Shown here in pieces: positions 18,847 through 33,069 of a stretch of 64,000 bases of DNA. This stretch comes from an uncultured Myxococcales bacterium (GTDB taxonomy: Bacteria; Myxococcota_A; Bradymonadia; UBA7976; UBA1532). Numbering within the stretch: position 1 is the stretch's first letter; the number at the start of each line of letters is the position of its first letter. The notes under the pieces are model-generated. The model ran no database searches. It was not told the DNA's origin and saw only the letters and a list, made by a program, of their open reading frames with translations. Made by a program: the position numbers and the translations under genes. The DNA lies in NCBI GenBank assembly GCA_903847385.1, contig CAINDO010000071.1, forward strand, positions 31,763-95,762. The letters run 5' to 3'.

Positions 18847-19797
18847 TTGGCCGCGGACGACGCCGTCGAGGTCGGCTGGCACCTGATCGTGGATCCCGCC
18901 TGCGACGGCTGGCGCCTGGACCGATTCCTCGCGCTGCGCCTCACGCGGGTGTCGCGGGCGCGGGCCGCTCGGCTGGCCGTGCTCGACGAGGACGACCGCG
19001 GGCGCGGGCCGCTGAAGAAGAGCGCCGCGGTGCGCAAGGGTCAGCGCCTCTTCGTGGAGCGGCCCCTGCCGGACGCGGGCGTGTCGCTCCCGCCGCCGAC
19101 CATCCTGCACGCGGACGACGACCTCCTCGTGCTCGACAAGCCCGCGGGCTGGGCGGCCCACCCGACGGCGACGCGCTACGCCGGCACGCTGAAGTACTGG
19201 CTGGCCACCGAGGGCTACGACGCCGAGCACGAGCCCGTCCATCGGCTGGACGTGGAGACCTCCGGCGTGATCGCCATCGCCCGGACGGCCGCCGCGGCGC
19301 GGTTCTACAAGATGGCCCTCGAGAACCGGGCGTTCGAGAAGACCTATCTCTGCGTGGTCGAGGGGGCGGCGCCGGAGCGGCTCACCGCGGACATTCCGCT
19401 GGGGTTCGACCCGGACACGGCGTTGAAGCTCGCGCTGAAAATGGGCCGCGGGGCGCTCGCCGCCGAGACGCACTTCGAGCGCCTGTGGACGGACGGACGG
19501 CGCAGCGTGCTGGTCGCACGGCCCATCACCGGGCGCCAGCATCAGATCCGGGTGCACGCTGCGCTGTCCGGGTTTCCGCTCGTCGGCGACAAACTCTACG
19601 GCCCCGACGAGCAGCTCTTCCTGGCCTCGCTGGAGCGCGCGCTCACCGCGGACGAACTCTCCCGCTTGGGGCATCCGCGGCAGGCGCTGCACGCGTGGCG
19701 GCTGGCGTTGCCGAGCCCGGCCGGGGACGTGCGGGTGTTCGAGGCGCCCTGGCCGGCGGAGCTCTCGGGCTTGGCGCCCGGGTTCACGCTCGGCTGA
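18847..19797 (+). CDS. RluA-family pseudouridine synthase
   Basis: TTG start; HRLDVETSGVIAIARTAAAARFYKMALENRAFEKTYLCVVEG and RPITGRQHQIRVHAALSGFPLVGDKLYG. Confidence 0.93.
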   Translation: MAADDAVEVGWHLIVDPACDGWRLDRFLALRLTRVSRARAARLAVLDEDDRGRGPLKKSAAVRKGQRLFVERPLPDAGVSLPPPTILHADDDLLVLDKPAGWAAHPTATRYAGTLKYWLATEGYDAEHEPVHRLDVETSGVIAIARTAAAARFYKMALENRAFEKTYLCVVEGAAPERLTADIPLGFDPDTALKLALKMGRGALAAETHFERLWTDGRRSVLVARPITGRQHQIRVHAALSGFPLVGDKLYGPDEQLFLASLERALTADELSRLGHPRQALHAWRLALPSPAGDVRVFEAPWPAELSGLAPGFTLG

Positions 19798-19803
19798 GCA
19801 GTG

Positions 19804-21108
19804 TCATTCGGGAACCGCGGGCGCCTCCGGAGCGTCGAGCGGAACCTCGGTCGGGTCCGTGGGCGCGGCTGGCCCCTCGGGCTGCTCCATCTCCTCCATG
19901 GCCTTGATCATCATCATCCGCTTCTTGAGCTTGTCCTTCTCGGCCTGCTCTTTGTCCTCTTTCTTGCGCTTGGCGTTCTCGGCGGCCTTCTCCATGTCGG
20001 CCTTCTTCTGGCCGTTCTTCTCCGCCTCGTCGTCGACGAACTTCTCCTGCGTCGGCGCGCCCACCACGATGATGATGTCGTACTCGCTGGGCCAGTGGAT
20101 CGGGCGGTTGTGTACCAGGCCCATCTTGAGCTGCCGGCGCAGGTCGTCGGCCTGCTCCTCGAAGCCCGTCTTCGCGTAGACGTAGGTGTTCTGGCGCGGG
20201 TTGCGATCGGCGCTGACGTTGGCGACGGGCTGGCCGATCTCCTGCAAACGTTTCACGTAGGCGTCGACCTTGGGTTTGGTCGTGTCGCCGGCGCCGTTGA
20301 GGATCTGCACGACGGCGGTGCCCGTCAGGTCCTTGAAGGTGGCCATGCCCCGCAGGCCCTTGAACTCCGGGTCCAGGGCGGCGCGCCGCACGAGCGGGCG
20401 GGCCTCGTCGCTGTTCAGGGCCTTGAGGCTGCGCAGGTAGTCGATGGACATGTCGCGCTTGCCGAGCCGCGCGTACGCCATGGCGGTGAGGTACAGGGGC
20501 GGCGCGTACGTCGGGTCGGCGTCGCACGCTTCGAGATACGCCGTCAGGGCCTCCATGGGCTGGCCCGCCTTGAAGAATGCGTTGCCGCGGCCCTCGTGCT
20601 GCTTCGCCTCGCGACGGCTCGGCGCGCGGACCTGCTCGGGCTCGGCGGGCATTTCGGACACGACCGGGACCGGCTTGCTCGACTTGGTGGCGCGCGCGGC
20701 CTGGGGCTGCGGCTCGGGGTCCACCACGGCGGCGGCCTCGGCGGGCGGCGCGGCCTTGGGCAGGGCCGCCGTCTTCTCGCGGAGCTTCGACGGCCGCAGG
20801 CCCATGCGTTTGAGCGCGGAGAGCGCCATCATGGCGTCGCGCTCGGAGCCCTCCTGGTAGAGCTTCTCCAGGGCCTCCTGGACGATGGTCTTCTGGTTGT
20901 CGTCCACCTTCGTGATGTCGCGGTACATCTCCCAGCGCATCGTGCAGTCGCGCAGGCGGTCGAGCGACTCGGTGCGCCACGACTCGAAGGTGCCCTCGCA
21001 GTCGCCTTTCTCCTTGTCCCACTTGTCCGCGTGGGCGGTGCCCAACGAGGCCAGGATCAGAGAGAAGCCGAGAAAGGCGACACGGGGACGGAGCGTTCTG
21101 ATGTGCAT
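19804..21108 (-). CDS. TPR-like exported protein of unknown function
   Basis: Signal peptide MHIRTLRPRVAFLGFSLILASLGTAHADKWD; HEGRGNAFFKAGQPMEALTAYLEACDADPTYAPPLYLTAMAYARLGKRDMSIDYL TPR-like; Lys/Glu-rich C-term. Confidence 0.7.
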   Translation of the reverse strand: MHIRTLRPRVAFLGFSLILASLGTAHADKWDKEKGDCEGTFESWRTESLDRLRDCTMRWEMYRDITKVDDNQKTIVQEALEKLYQEGSERDAMMALSALKRMGLRPSKLREKTAALPKAAPPAEAAAVVDPEPQPQAARATKSSKPVPVVSEMPAEPEQVRAPSRREAKQHEGRGNAFFKAGQPMEALTAYLEACDADPTYAPPLYLTAMAYARLGKRDMSIDYLRSLKALNSDEARPLVRRAALDPEFKGLRGMATFKDLTGTAVVQILNGAGDTTKPKVDAYVKRLQEIGQPVANVSADRNPRQNTYVYAKTGFEEQADDLRRQLKMGLVHNRPIHWPSEYDIIIVVGAPTQEKFVDDEAEKNGQKKADMEKAAENAKRKKEDKEQAEKDKLKKRMMMIKAMEEMEQPEGPAAPTDPTEVPLDAPEAPAVPE

Positions 21109-21251
21109 GGTTCTGGTTCCTGAGTCCGGGGACGCCGGGGCACGGCTCCGAATTCAAGCGCGCCCCGCAGTACAAGGAAAGGGCCCTGAGCGAGAAACCT
21201 GCCGACAGGGCCTCAATGTTCCACGTGCGCCGACGACCGCCGGGCACGCAA

Positions 21252-21280
21252 TTGACACCTTTCGAACGAACGGCTAGCGT
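21252..21280 (+). promoter_or_regulatory. Putative promoter of the kdsB-pyrG-... operon (TTGACA-N17-TAGCGT)
   Basis: Perfect -35 hexamer, 17-bp spacer, TAGCGT; 31 bp before kdsB ATG. Confidence 0.55.
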
Positions 21281-21310
21281 CCGCGGCCTTTCAGGCGAGG
21301 ATTTTTTCGC

Positions 21311-24449
<3,139 letters not shown>

Positions 24450-24450
24450 C

Positions 24451-25287
24451 GTGGCTGCGAGCGGCCGGCGCCTGCGCACCTGGACGCGGCCGCTCCGGCA
24501 CGGCCTCGCGTACGCGGTCTTGCGCGGGGTGGTGGCGGCGTTGGGGTGGCTGCCCCTGAGCGGGGCGCGGGCGCTCGGGGCGGGCCTCGGGCGCGTCGTC
24601 GGGCGGCTGGCGGTCCGTCCGCGATCGACCGCCGTGCGGGGCTTCGAGGTCGTCGGGGCGTCGGCACGCGTCGGGGACCACTTCGCCGATTTGGGTCGAC
24701 GCTTCGTCGAGGTCGCCCGCGGCGGGGACGCGCTGCCTCTGTTGACCGTGCCGGACGCGCTCCGCGAGGCGCTGCGAGCGCGGCCGGTGCTCGTGCTCAC
24801 GGCCCACCACGGCAACTGGGAGCTGCTCGGTGCCGCCCTGGCGGCCGCCGGCGTCGAGGTCCACAGCGTCGCGGCGCGGGTCGGTCGGGGGCCGCTGCAC
24901 CGCTGGCTCACGCGCCACCGGGCGGCGGCCGGGATGGTCGTGCACCCGCCCGGCGGCGGCGCCCGCACGGCCCTCACGCGCCTGCGCGCCGGGCATCCGG
25001 TGGCCATCTTCTTCGACCTGGACACCCGCGAGAAGGCCCGCACCGTCGAGTTCCTGGGGCGGCCCACGCGCTTCTCCCGCACCGCCGAGCGGCTGCTCGC
25101 GGCCTCGGGGGCGACCGCCGTCCGCGCCTGGACCCGCCTCGGCCCGGACGGTCGCTACACGCTCGACTGGGCGCCGCTCGTGAGCGCCGACCCCCTCGCC
25201 GAGGCCGCTGCCGCGCTGGAAGCGCAGGTCCGCGCCGATCCGACGCAGTGGGTCTGGCTCGTCGATCGCTGGGACCGGCCTTCGTGA
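24451..25287 (+). CDS. LpxL/HtrB-type lysophospholipid acyltransferase family protein
   Basis: VLVLTAHHGNWELLGAALAAAGVEVHSVAARVG...LRAGHPVAIFFDLDTREKARTVEFLGRPTRFSRTAERLL. Confidence 0.85.
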   Translation: MAASGRRLRTWTRPLRHGLAYAVLRGVVAALGWLPLSGARALGAGLGRVVGRLAVRPRSTAVRGFEVVGASARVGDHFADLGRRFVEVARGGDALPLLTVPDALREALRARPVLVLTAHHGNWELLGAALAAAGVEVHSVAARVGRGPLHRWLTRHRAAAGMVVHPPGGGARTALTRLRAGHPVAIFFDLDTREKARTVEFLGRPTRFSRTAERLLAASGATAVRAWTRLGPDGRYTLDWAPLVSADPLAEAAAALEAQVRADPTQWVWLVDRWDRPS

Positions 25288-25300
25288 TAGGTTTCGGGCC

Positions 25301-25780
25301 GTGCGCCGCGCCGTCCTCGCCCTCACCGCCGCTCTCTCCACCACCCTGAACGGGGCGCCGCGCGCGCTCGCCGAGCCCGTGCCGCTGGACATCCGCGCCG
25401 AGCGGCTGGACTTCGACCGGAAGGCCGGGCTGGCCCGCTTCGAGGGGGACGTCGTCGCCCGGCAGGGGGACTTCGAGCTGCGCTGCGCGCGACTGGTGGC
25501 CACCTACGCCGGCGGCGGCGAGGTCGAGACGGTCACCATCGACGGCGGCCTGACGCTGACCGCCGAGGGGTTCACGGCGCGCGCCGAGCAGGCCACGCTG
25601 GACCGCCGGACCGGGGAGATGCGCCTGACGGGCCACCCCGAGCTGGTCCGGGGCGCCGATCGCCTCGAGGGCGAGCGCATCCTGTTCTGGCCGGAGACCG
25701 GCCGCGTGGTGGTCGAGAAGGCCCGCGGGCGCGTGCAGTTGCCCAAGCTCCGGCCGCCCGTCGTGCCCCATGGCCCCTGA
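25301..25780 (+). CDS. lptA: LptA/OstA-like LPS transport periplasmic protein
   Basis: Signal peptide; IRAERLDFDRKAGLARFEGDVVARQGDFELRCARLVATY; directly upstream of lptB. Confidence 0.78.
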   Translation: MRRAVLALTAALSTTLNGAPRALAEPVPLDIRAERLDFDRKAGLARFEGDVVARQGDFELRCARLVATYAGGGEVETVTIDGGLTLTAEGFTARAEQATLDRRTGEMRLTGHPELVRGADRLEGERILFWPETGRVVVEKARGRVQLPKLRPPVVPHGP

Positions 25781-26504
25781 GGGGGTCCGGCTCGAGGCGC
25801 GCGGCCTGCGGCGTCGTTTCGGCCGCCGTTTCGTGGTCGACGGCGTCTCGCTGACGCTCGGCCCGGGCGAGATCGTCGGCCTGCTCGGGCCCAACGGCGC
25901 GGGCAAGACGACGACCTTCCGGATGCTCACGGGCCTGCTCGCCCCCCACGGCGGCGACGTCCGGCTCGGAGAAATCGACGTCACGCGCTGGCCCCTCTGG
26001 CGGCGCGCCCGCGCGGGGCTGGGTTACCTGCCGCAAGAGGCCTCGATCTTCCGGCGGCTGACCGTGCGCGAGAACCTGGAGGTCGCGCTGGAGGCCGTCG
26101 ACGACCCGGCCGACCCCCTCGCCCTGCTGCGCACCTTCGGGCTATCAGCGCTCGCCGAGGCGCGCGGCGAGACGCTGAGCGGCGGCGAGCGGCGCCGGAC
26201 GGAGCTCCTGCGGTGCCTGGCGGCGCGTCCACGGCTGCTGCTGTGCGACGAACCTTTCTCCGGCCTCGATCCGAAGGCCGCCGAGCAGATGGCCGGGCAC
26301 CTGCGCGCCCTGGCCGATGGCGGGGTCGGCGTGCTCCTGACCGACCACGACGTCCGCCAGACCTTGGAGGTCTGCGACCGTCTGTATATAGTGGCGGCCG
26401 GCACCGTACTTCTGCACGGCACGCCCGCCGAGATCGCGGCGGACGAGAGAGCGCAGAGCCTGTACCTGGGGACTCGCTTCCCCGCGCCAACCCGGAAGCC
26501 CTGA
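25770..26504 (+). CDS. lptB: LPS export ABC transporter ATP-binding protein
   Basis: GLLGPNGAGKTTTFRMLTGLLAPHGG...GYLPQEASIFRRLTVRENLEVALE...LSGGERRRTELLRCLAARPRLLLCDEPFSGLDP. Confidence 0.95.
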   Translation: MAPEGVRLEARGLRRRFGRRFVVDGVSLTLGPGEIVGLLGPNGAGKTTTFRMLTGLLAPHGGDVRLGEIDVTRWPLWRRARAGLGYLPQEASIFRRLTVRENLEVALEAVDDPADPLALLRTFGLSALAEARGETLSGGERRRTELLRCLAARPRLLLCDEPFSGLDPKAAEQMAGHLRALADGGVGVLLTDHDVRQTLEVCDRLYIVAAGTVLLHGTPAEIAADERAQSLYLGTRFPAPTRKP

Positions 26505-26513
26505 AGGTCCAAG

Positions 26514-27968
26514 ATGTCCCTGGAGATCAAGCAACAGCTCCGGCTCAGCCAGCAGCTGGTCATGACGCCTCAGCTGCAGCAGGCCATCAAGCTGCTCCAG
26601 CTCTCGCGGATGGAGCTGGTGGACCAGGTCCGCGAGGAGCTCATGGAGAACCCCCTGCTGGAGGAGTTCTCCGAGATCCAGGCGACCGAAGCCCGGGTCG
26701 AGGGCGAGGGTGAGGTTCAGCGGCGCGAGGAGAAGGAGCGCACGCTCACCGTCTCCGAGAGCAACGACAACGCCGAGAAGACCCAGAAGGAGATCGACTG
26801 GAGCGACTACTTCGAGAACTACTCGGCGCCCACGCCCGCCCTGAGCGCCCAGCGCCTGCGGGACGACGACCTGCCCGGTGTCGAGGCGACCCTCTCGAAG
26901 AAGACCACGCTCTTCGACCACCTGCTCTGGCAGCTCCAGGTCTCGGATTTCACCGAGCAGGAGGAGCGCGTCGCCCTGATGATCATCGGCAACATCGATG
27001 ATCGCGGCTACCTGATCGGCATCTCGCTCCAGCAGATCGCCGAGGACCTCGACCTCGACCTCGAGTACGTCGAAGAAATCCTCGAGATGGTGCAGCAGTG
27101 CGACCCCGTCGGCGTCGCCGCCCGCGACCTGCGGGAATGCCTGCTCATCCAGGCCCGGTTCCACCAGTTCGGTGCGATCGTCGAGGACGTCATCTCCAAC
27201 CACATGGAGAACCTCGAGAAGAAGAACTACGGGGCCATCGGCCGCTCGATGGACATCGAGCTCGAGGAGGTCATCGAGGCGGCGCGCATCGTCAGCCAGA
27301 TGGAGCCCCACCCCGGGCGCCCCTACGCCGGCGACGACGCCCAGTACGTCACCCCCGACATCTACGTGAAGAAGATCGATGGCGAGTGGGCGACCGTTCT
27401 CAACGAGGACGGCATGCCCCGCCTGAAGATCAGCAGCTTCTACCGCAACGCCCTGGCCGGGAACTCCAGCGACGAGACGAAGAAATACGTCACGGACAAG
27501 CTGAATTCGGCGGCGTGGTTGATTCGCAGCATCCAGCAGCGGCAGAAGACCATCGTCAAGGTCACCGAGAGCATCGTGAAGTTCCAGAAGGACTTCTTCG
27601 ATCGCGGCGTCGATTTCCTCAAACCGCTCATCCTCCGCGACGTCGCGGACGATATCGGCATGCACGAGTCGACGGTCAGCCGGGTCACCAACAACAAGTA
27701 CGTTCACACGCCCCACGGCATCTTCGAGCTCAAGTACTTCTTCAACTCGTCCATCAACAAGACGGATGGCGACAACCTGGCCAGCGAGGCCGTGAAGAAC
27801 AAGATCAAGGCCCTCATCCAGCACGAGGATCAAAAGGATCCCTGGAGCGACCAGGCCCTGGTCGAACTGCTCAAGAAGGACGGCATCGAGATCGCGCGGC
27901 GGACCGTCGCCAAGTACCGCGAGATGATGGGTGTCCTGCCGAGCTCGAAGCGAAAGCGGCTGTTCTAG
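26514..27968 (+). CDS. rpoN: RNA polymerase sigma-54 factor
   Basis: MSLEIKQQLRLSQQLVMTPQLQQAIKLLQLSRMELVDQVREELMENPLLEE; RpoN box ARRTVAKYRE. Confidence 0.98.
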   Translation: MSLEIKQQLRLSQQLVMTPQLQQAIKLLQLSRMELVDQVREELMENPLLEEFSEIQATEARVEGEGEVQRREEKERTLTVSESNDNAEKTQKEIDWSDYFENYSAPTPALSAQRLRDDDLPGVEATLSKKTTLFDHLLWQLQVSDFTEQEERVALMIIGNIDDRGYLIGISLQQIAEDLDLDLEYVEEILEMVQQCDPVGVAARDLRECLLIQARFHQFGAIVEDVISNHMENLEKKNYGAIGRSMDIELEEVIEAARIVSQMEPHPGRPYAGDDAQYVTPDIYVKKIDGEWATVLNEDGMPRLKISSFYRNALAGNSSDETKKYVTDKLNSAAWLIRSIQQRQKTIVKVTESIVKFQKDFFDRGVDFLKPLILRDVADDIGMHESTVSRVTNNKYVHTPHGIFELKYFFNSSINKTDGDNLASEAVKNKIKALIQHEDQKDPWSDQALVELLKKDGIEIARRTVAKYREMMGVLPSSKRKRLF

Positions 27969-27987
27969 GATTTTCAGGAGAAGTGGC

Positions 27988-28449
27988 ATGCACATCGCCG
28001 AGTTTCTCGACAAGACGGCGGTCACGGCGGACCTCAAGGCCACCAACAAGCCCGGTGTTCTGCGCGAACTGGTGGGCCTCGCCCTGAAGGCGCGCCCCGA
28101 TCTCGACCCCAACGTCCTGGTGGACACGCTCATCGCGCGGGAGAAGCTTCAGAGCACCGGCATCGGCGATGGCTACGCGATCCCGCACGGCAAGACGAAC
28201 GCCGTGCCGACCATCATCGCCTGCGTCGGCCGGAGCGCCGGCGGCGTGGACTTTCAGAGCCACGACGGCAAGCCGACGCACCTGTTCTTCACGCTCCTGG
28301 TGCCCGAGTCGAGCCACGCCCTGCACCTCAAGGCCCTGGCCCGGGTGTCCCGCCTCATCCGCGAGACCCGCATCCGCGAGTCCCTGCTGAACGCGAAGAC
28401 CTCGGCCGAGCTGTACGACATCATCGTCTCCGAGGACGCCCGTCTCTGA
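27988..28449 (+). CDS. ptsN: PTS IIA-like nitrogen regulatory protein
   Basis: Start at MHIAEFLDKTAV; REKLQSTGIGDGYAIPHGKTNAV active-site His context. Confidence 0.92.
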   Translation: MHIAEFLDKTAVTADLKATNKPGVLRELVGLALKARPDLDPNVLVDTLIAREKLQSTGIGDGYAIPHGKTNAVPTIIACVGRSAGGVDFQSHDGKPTHLFFTLLVPESSHALHLKALARVSRLIRETRIRESLLNAKTSAELYDIIVSEDARL

Positions 28450-28462
28450 CGGGGTCGCCGCC

Positions 28463-29420
<958 letters not shown>

Positions 29421-29428
<8 letters not shown>

Positions 29429-30314
29429 AGTGGTCGCCATCCCGGATCCGATGCGCCTGACGGTCGTGACCGGCCTCTCGGGCTCGGGGATCTCCACGGG
29501 CATCCACGCCCTCGAGGACCTGGGCTGGTTCTGCGTGGACAACATCCCGCCGCCGCTCGTGCCCAAGCTGGTCGAGCTCGCCCGGGACTCGCAGAACGCG
29601 CAGCGGCTGGCCATCGGCATCGACGCCCGCGGCATCACGGACGCGCCGGGCACGGTGGCGTTGCTCCAGGAGCTCGAGCGGGCGGGCTACAAGCTGGACA
29701 TCCTGTTCCTGGATGCGCAGGAGCCCGTGCTGCTGCGCCGCTTCAGCGAGTCGCGTCGGCGCCACCCCATGGCGGTCAAGGGCACGCCCCTGCCGGATGC
29801 CATCCGGGCGGAGCGCCTGGCCATGCACCCCCTGCGCGAGGTCGCCACCTGGGTCCTCGACACGTCGGACCTGAACGTCCACGAGTGCAAGCGGCGGGTG
29901 CAGGCCTGGGCGCAGGGCGAGGAGCGCAAAGGCGAGCTGAACATCGCCGTGCTCAGCTTCGGTTTCCGGCACGGGCTGCCCCCCGAGGCGGACGTCGTCT
30001 GGGACGTCCGGTTCCTGCCCAACCCGCACTTCATCCCGGAGTTGAAGCCCCAGACCGGCCTCGACGCGCCCGTGCGCGACTTCGTCCTGGCCAAGCTGGA
30101 GACGCAGAGTTTCCTCAATGCGTTCCTGCCCCTGTTGGAATCCGTCATTCCGCACTATGAGGTCGAGGGGAAGAGCTACCTGACGGTGGCCATCGGCTGC
30201 ACCGGGGGTCGGCATCGCTCCGTGGCCATCGCGGAGCGTGTGGCGGCTCATCTCACCACCCGCGGTCTCCGGGCGGTCATTCGCCACCGGGACATCGACA
30301 AGGATGTGAAATGA
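29421..30314 (+). CDS. rapZ: RapZ-family (RNase adapter) protein with variant Walker A
   Basis: TVVTGLSGSGISTGIHALEDLGWFCVDNIPPPLVPKL...SFGFRHGLPPEADVVWDVRFLPNPHF...YLTVAIGCTGGRHRSVAIAERVA. Confidence 0.93.
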
Positions 30315-30715
30315 TTGGCGTGGTCGTCTGCACGCACGGCCCCCTCGCCGGGGCCCTCGTCGAAACGGCAAACCTCATCGTGGGGGACTACCCGAACATC
30401 ACGCCCGTCGGCCTGAAGAGCGGCGACGCCCCCGAGGACGTGATGAACCGCATCCGCGACGCCATCGCCGAGGTGAACGCCGGCGCCGGCGTGCTCATCC
30501 TCTGCGACATGTTCGGCGGCACCCCCTCGAACCTGAGCCTCTCGTTCCTCGGCGACGACGTCGAGGTGGTGACCGGCGTCAGCCTGCCCATGCTGCTGAA
30601 GCTCTACACCTCGCGGGACGCGCCGCTGCCCGAGGTGGCGCAGAGCGTCTGTGACCACGCACGGCAGAGCACACTCGTCGCCGGGTCGCTGCTCAAGCCG
30701 AAGAAGGGGGCCTGA
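30311..30715 (+). CDS. PTS mannose-family IIA component
   Basis: MIGVVVCTHGPLAGALVETANLIVGDYPNITPVGL...ILCDMFGGTPSNLSL. Confidence 0.9.
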   Translation: MIGVVVCTHGPLAGALVETANLIVGDYPNITPVGLKSGDAPEDVMNRIRDAIAEVNAGAGVLILCDMFGGTPSNLSLSFLGDDVEVVTGVSLPMLLKLYTSRDAPLPEVAQSVCDHARQSTLVAGSLLKPKKGA

Positions 30716-31198
30716 GTGAACCCCTTCTACCGCGTGGACAACCGGCTCGTGCACGGCCAGATCATCGCCACCTGGATGCCCCATCTGCGGCTCCAGCGCA
30801 TCCTGATCGCCTCGGACACCGTGCCCAACAACGCCCTGCAGATGACCATGTTCCGCATGGCCATCCCGCAGCAGCTCCAGTTCGAGGCCCTGCCCATCAA
30901 GAACGCCGCCCGGGCGCTCGCCGGGCGGGTCTACGGCAACGAGAAGGTGCTGGTGCTGTTCGAGACCGTGGCGGACGCCGTGCGGCTCTTCAACGGCGGC
31001 AACCCCTTCGCGCTGCTCAACATCGGCAACGTGCACCACGCCGCGGACCGGCGGCGTTTCACCAACGCCGTGTACCTGGGGGACGCCGACATCGAGGCCC
31101 TGAAGGGCCTGATGGAGCGCGGCACGCGCATCGAGATCCGCAGCCTGCCCACGGAGCCCCCCATCGACCTTCACCAGGCCCTGAGCGAGGTGCGCTGA
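30716..31198 (+). CDS. PTS mannose/sorbose-family IIB component
   Basis: GTG start; YRVDNRLVHGQIIATWMPHLRLQRILIASDTV. Confidence 0.92.
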   Translation: MNPFYRVDNRLVHGQIIATWMPHLRLQRILIASDTVPNNALQMTMFRMAIPQQLQFEALPIKNAARALAGRVYGNEKVLVLFETVADAVRLFNGGNPFALLNIGNVHHAADRRRFTNAVYLGDADIEALKGLMERGTRIEIRSLPTEPPIDLHQALSEVR

Positions 31199-31921
31199 GT
31201 GTCGTTCGACCCCCTGCAGCTGAGCCGCGACGCCCTCCAGGTGACCCTGGTCGGGGGACTGCTCGCGCTCGACCGGCGTGGGGCGTTCCAGCTCATGGTC
31301 TCGCAGCCGCTGGTGGTGATCCCGGTGCTGGGGCTGATGTTCGGGCAGCTCGACACGGCCCTGTGGATGGGCGCGCTGGTGCAGCTGCTCTGGATGGCCT
31401 CGTTGATCGTCGGCGCCAGCGTGCCGCCGAACGAGACGCTGGCCTCCGTCGTCATCGGCGGCACGGTCTTGTTGTATGCCCGGCACTTCGGCACCCCGGA
31501 CGTCGCCGTGCAGGCCATGGCGATCCTCGTCGGGGCCCCGGTGGCCTGGGTGGGGCGCTGGCTGGACATCCGGCTCGAGCGGGAGAACCTGAGCCTGTGC
31601 GCCCGGGCGGACGAGGCGGCCCGCGCGGGCGCCCCCTTCGCCCTCTCGCGGTTGCCGGCGGTGGGCCTGCTGCGCACCTTCGCGGCCGAGGGCAGCCTCA
31701 TCGCCCTGGGGCTGGTGCTCTCCATCCTGTGTGTGGCCATCGCGCGCCCGCTGCTGGGGCGCCCCGAGGTCAAGGCGTTCGAGGTCGTCGGCATCTACCT
31801 GCTGCCCGCCCTGGGCCTCGCCGTCGCCCTGACGACGGTTCGACGCCGGCGCGCGCTCCTGCTCTCGGCGGCCTCGTTCGTGCTCGTGCTGATCGGCCTG
31901 CGCTACCTGGAGGTCCAATGA
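31199..31921 (+). CDS. PTS mannose/sorbose-family IIC component
   Basis: GTG start; multi-TM protein between IIB and IID: VTLVGGLLALDRRGAFQLMVSQPLVVIPVLGLMFGQLDTALWMGALVQLLWMASLIVGASVPPNE. Confidence 0.88.
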   Translation: MSFDPLQLSRDALQVTLVGGLLALDRRGAFQLMVSQPLVVIPVLGLMFGQLDTALWMGALVQLLWMASLIVGASVPPNETLASVVIGGTVLLYARHFGTPDVAVQAMAILVGAPVAWVGRWLDIRLERENLSLCARADEAARAGAPFALSRLPAVGLLRTFAAEGSLIALGLVLSILCVAIARPLLGRPEVKAFEVVGIYLLPALGLAVALTTVRRRRALLLSAASFVLVLIGLRYLEVQ

Positions 31922-32757
31922 GCACGCTCCAGGGAACGCTCGCCGCCGGGGCGCCCGCCGCCGAGGCCCCCGTGCGCCGTGTGGGGCGCGTCACGCTCTT
32001 CCGCGTGTTGTGGCGCAGCTTCTTCTTCCAGGCGGCCTGCAACTACGAGCGCATGCAGAACGTCGGCTTCGCCTTCTGCATCCTGCCGGCGCTCACGCGG
32101 CTGTACCAGGGCGAGGACCTCAAGCGGGCCATGACCCGCCACCTGGAGTTCTTCAACAGCCACCCCTACATGACGGACGCCCTGCTCGGGGCCACCGTGC
32201 GCCTCGAGGAGGAGCACGCCGCCGGCCGCATCGGCGAGGAGCGCATCCAGGGTTTCAAGGCCACGATGATGGGCCCCATGGCCGCCATCGGGGACAGCTT
32301 CTTCTGGGCGAGCCTGAAGCCCTTCGCCGCGGCGCTGGCGGTGGCCGGCGTGTTCTCGGACGTCCCCTGGGCGCCCCTCGTCTTCCTCTTGCTCTACAAC
32401 ATGTTCCACCTGGTCCTGCGCATCTACGGATTGTTCGCGGGCTACCGGATGGGCGAGCGTGTCTTCGAGAAGCTCTACCAGATCGATCTGGTGCAGTTCT
32501 CGGACCGCAGTCACTACCTGGCCGGCGTCTGCATCGGCGTCGGCGGGGCCCTGCTCGTGGAGCACGCGACGCGCTCGCGGGCCGCGCTGGGGCAGAACCT
32601 GGAATCCGTGTTGTTGATCGCGCTGGTGCTGATCTTGTTTCAGCTCCTCAAGCGCAAGGTGACGATGATCTGGCTGCTCTACGGGTTCACGTTGCTCTGC
32701 CTGGGCATGATCCTCGGGCTCAACGCGTTCTTCCCGCTCATCGAGCGGGGGGAATGA
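31918..32757 (+). CDS. PTS mannose/sorbose-family IID component
   Basis: FRVLWRSFFFQAACNYERMQNVGFAFCILPAL...FFNSHPYMTDALLGATVRLEEE...MGPMAAIGDSFFWA. Confidence 0.92.
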   Translation: MSTLQGTLAAGAPAAEAPVRRVGRVTLFRVLWRSFFFQAACNYERMQNVGFAFCILPALTRLYQGEDLKRAMTRHLEFFNSHPYMTDALLGATVRLEEEHAAGRIGEERIQGFKATMMGPMAAIGDSFFWASLKPFAAALAVAGVFSDVPWAPLVFLLLYNMFHLVLRIYGLFAGYRMGERVFEKLYQIDLVQFSDRSHYLAGVCIGVGGALLVEHATRSRAALGQNLESVLLIALVLILFQLLKRKVTMIWLLYGFTLLCLGMILGLNAFFPLIERGE

Positions 32758-32796
32758 CCCGGGACCTCGAACGAAGTTCAGTAAAGGACGGTCGCC

Positions 32797-33069
32797 GTGG
32801 CGGGAATCAGCAAAGACTTCGTGATTGCCAACAAGTTGGGTCTCCACGCGCGCGCCTCGGCGACGCTGGTCAAGGTCGCGACGCAGTACAAGTCGGAGAT
32901 CCTGCTGACCAAGGGTGACCAGTCCGTGAACGCCAAGTCCATCCTGGGGTTGATGACCCTGGCGGCGGCCAAGGGCACGAACATCCGCATCACCTGCACC
33001 GGGGCGGACGAGGACGCCGCCATGACCGCGGTGGGCGCCTGCATCGAAGGACGCTTCGGCGAGGAGTGA
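32797..33069 (+). CDS. PTS phosphocarrier protein HPr
   Basis: NKLGLHARASATLVKVA (active His) and NAKSILGLMTLAA (Ser46 region). Confidence 0.95.
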   Translation: MAGISKDFVIANKLGLHARASATLVKVATQYKSEILLTKGDQSVNAKSILGLMTLAAAKGTNIRITCTGADEDAAMTAVGACIEGRFGEE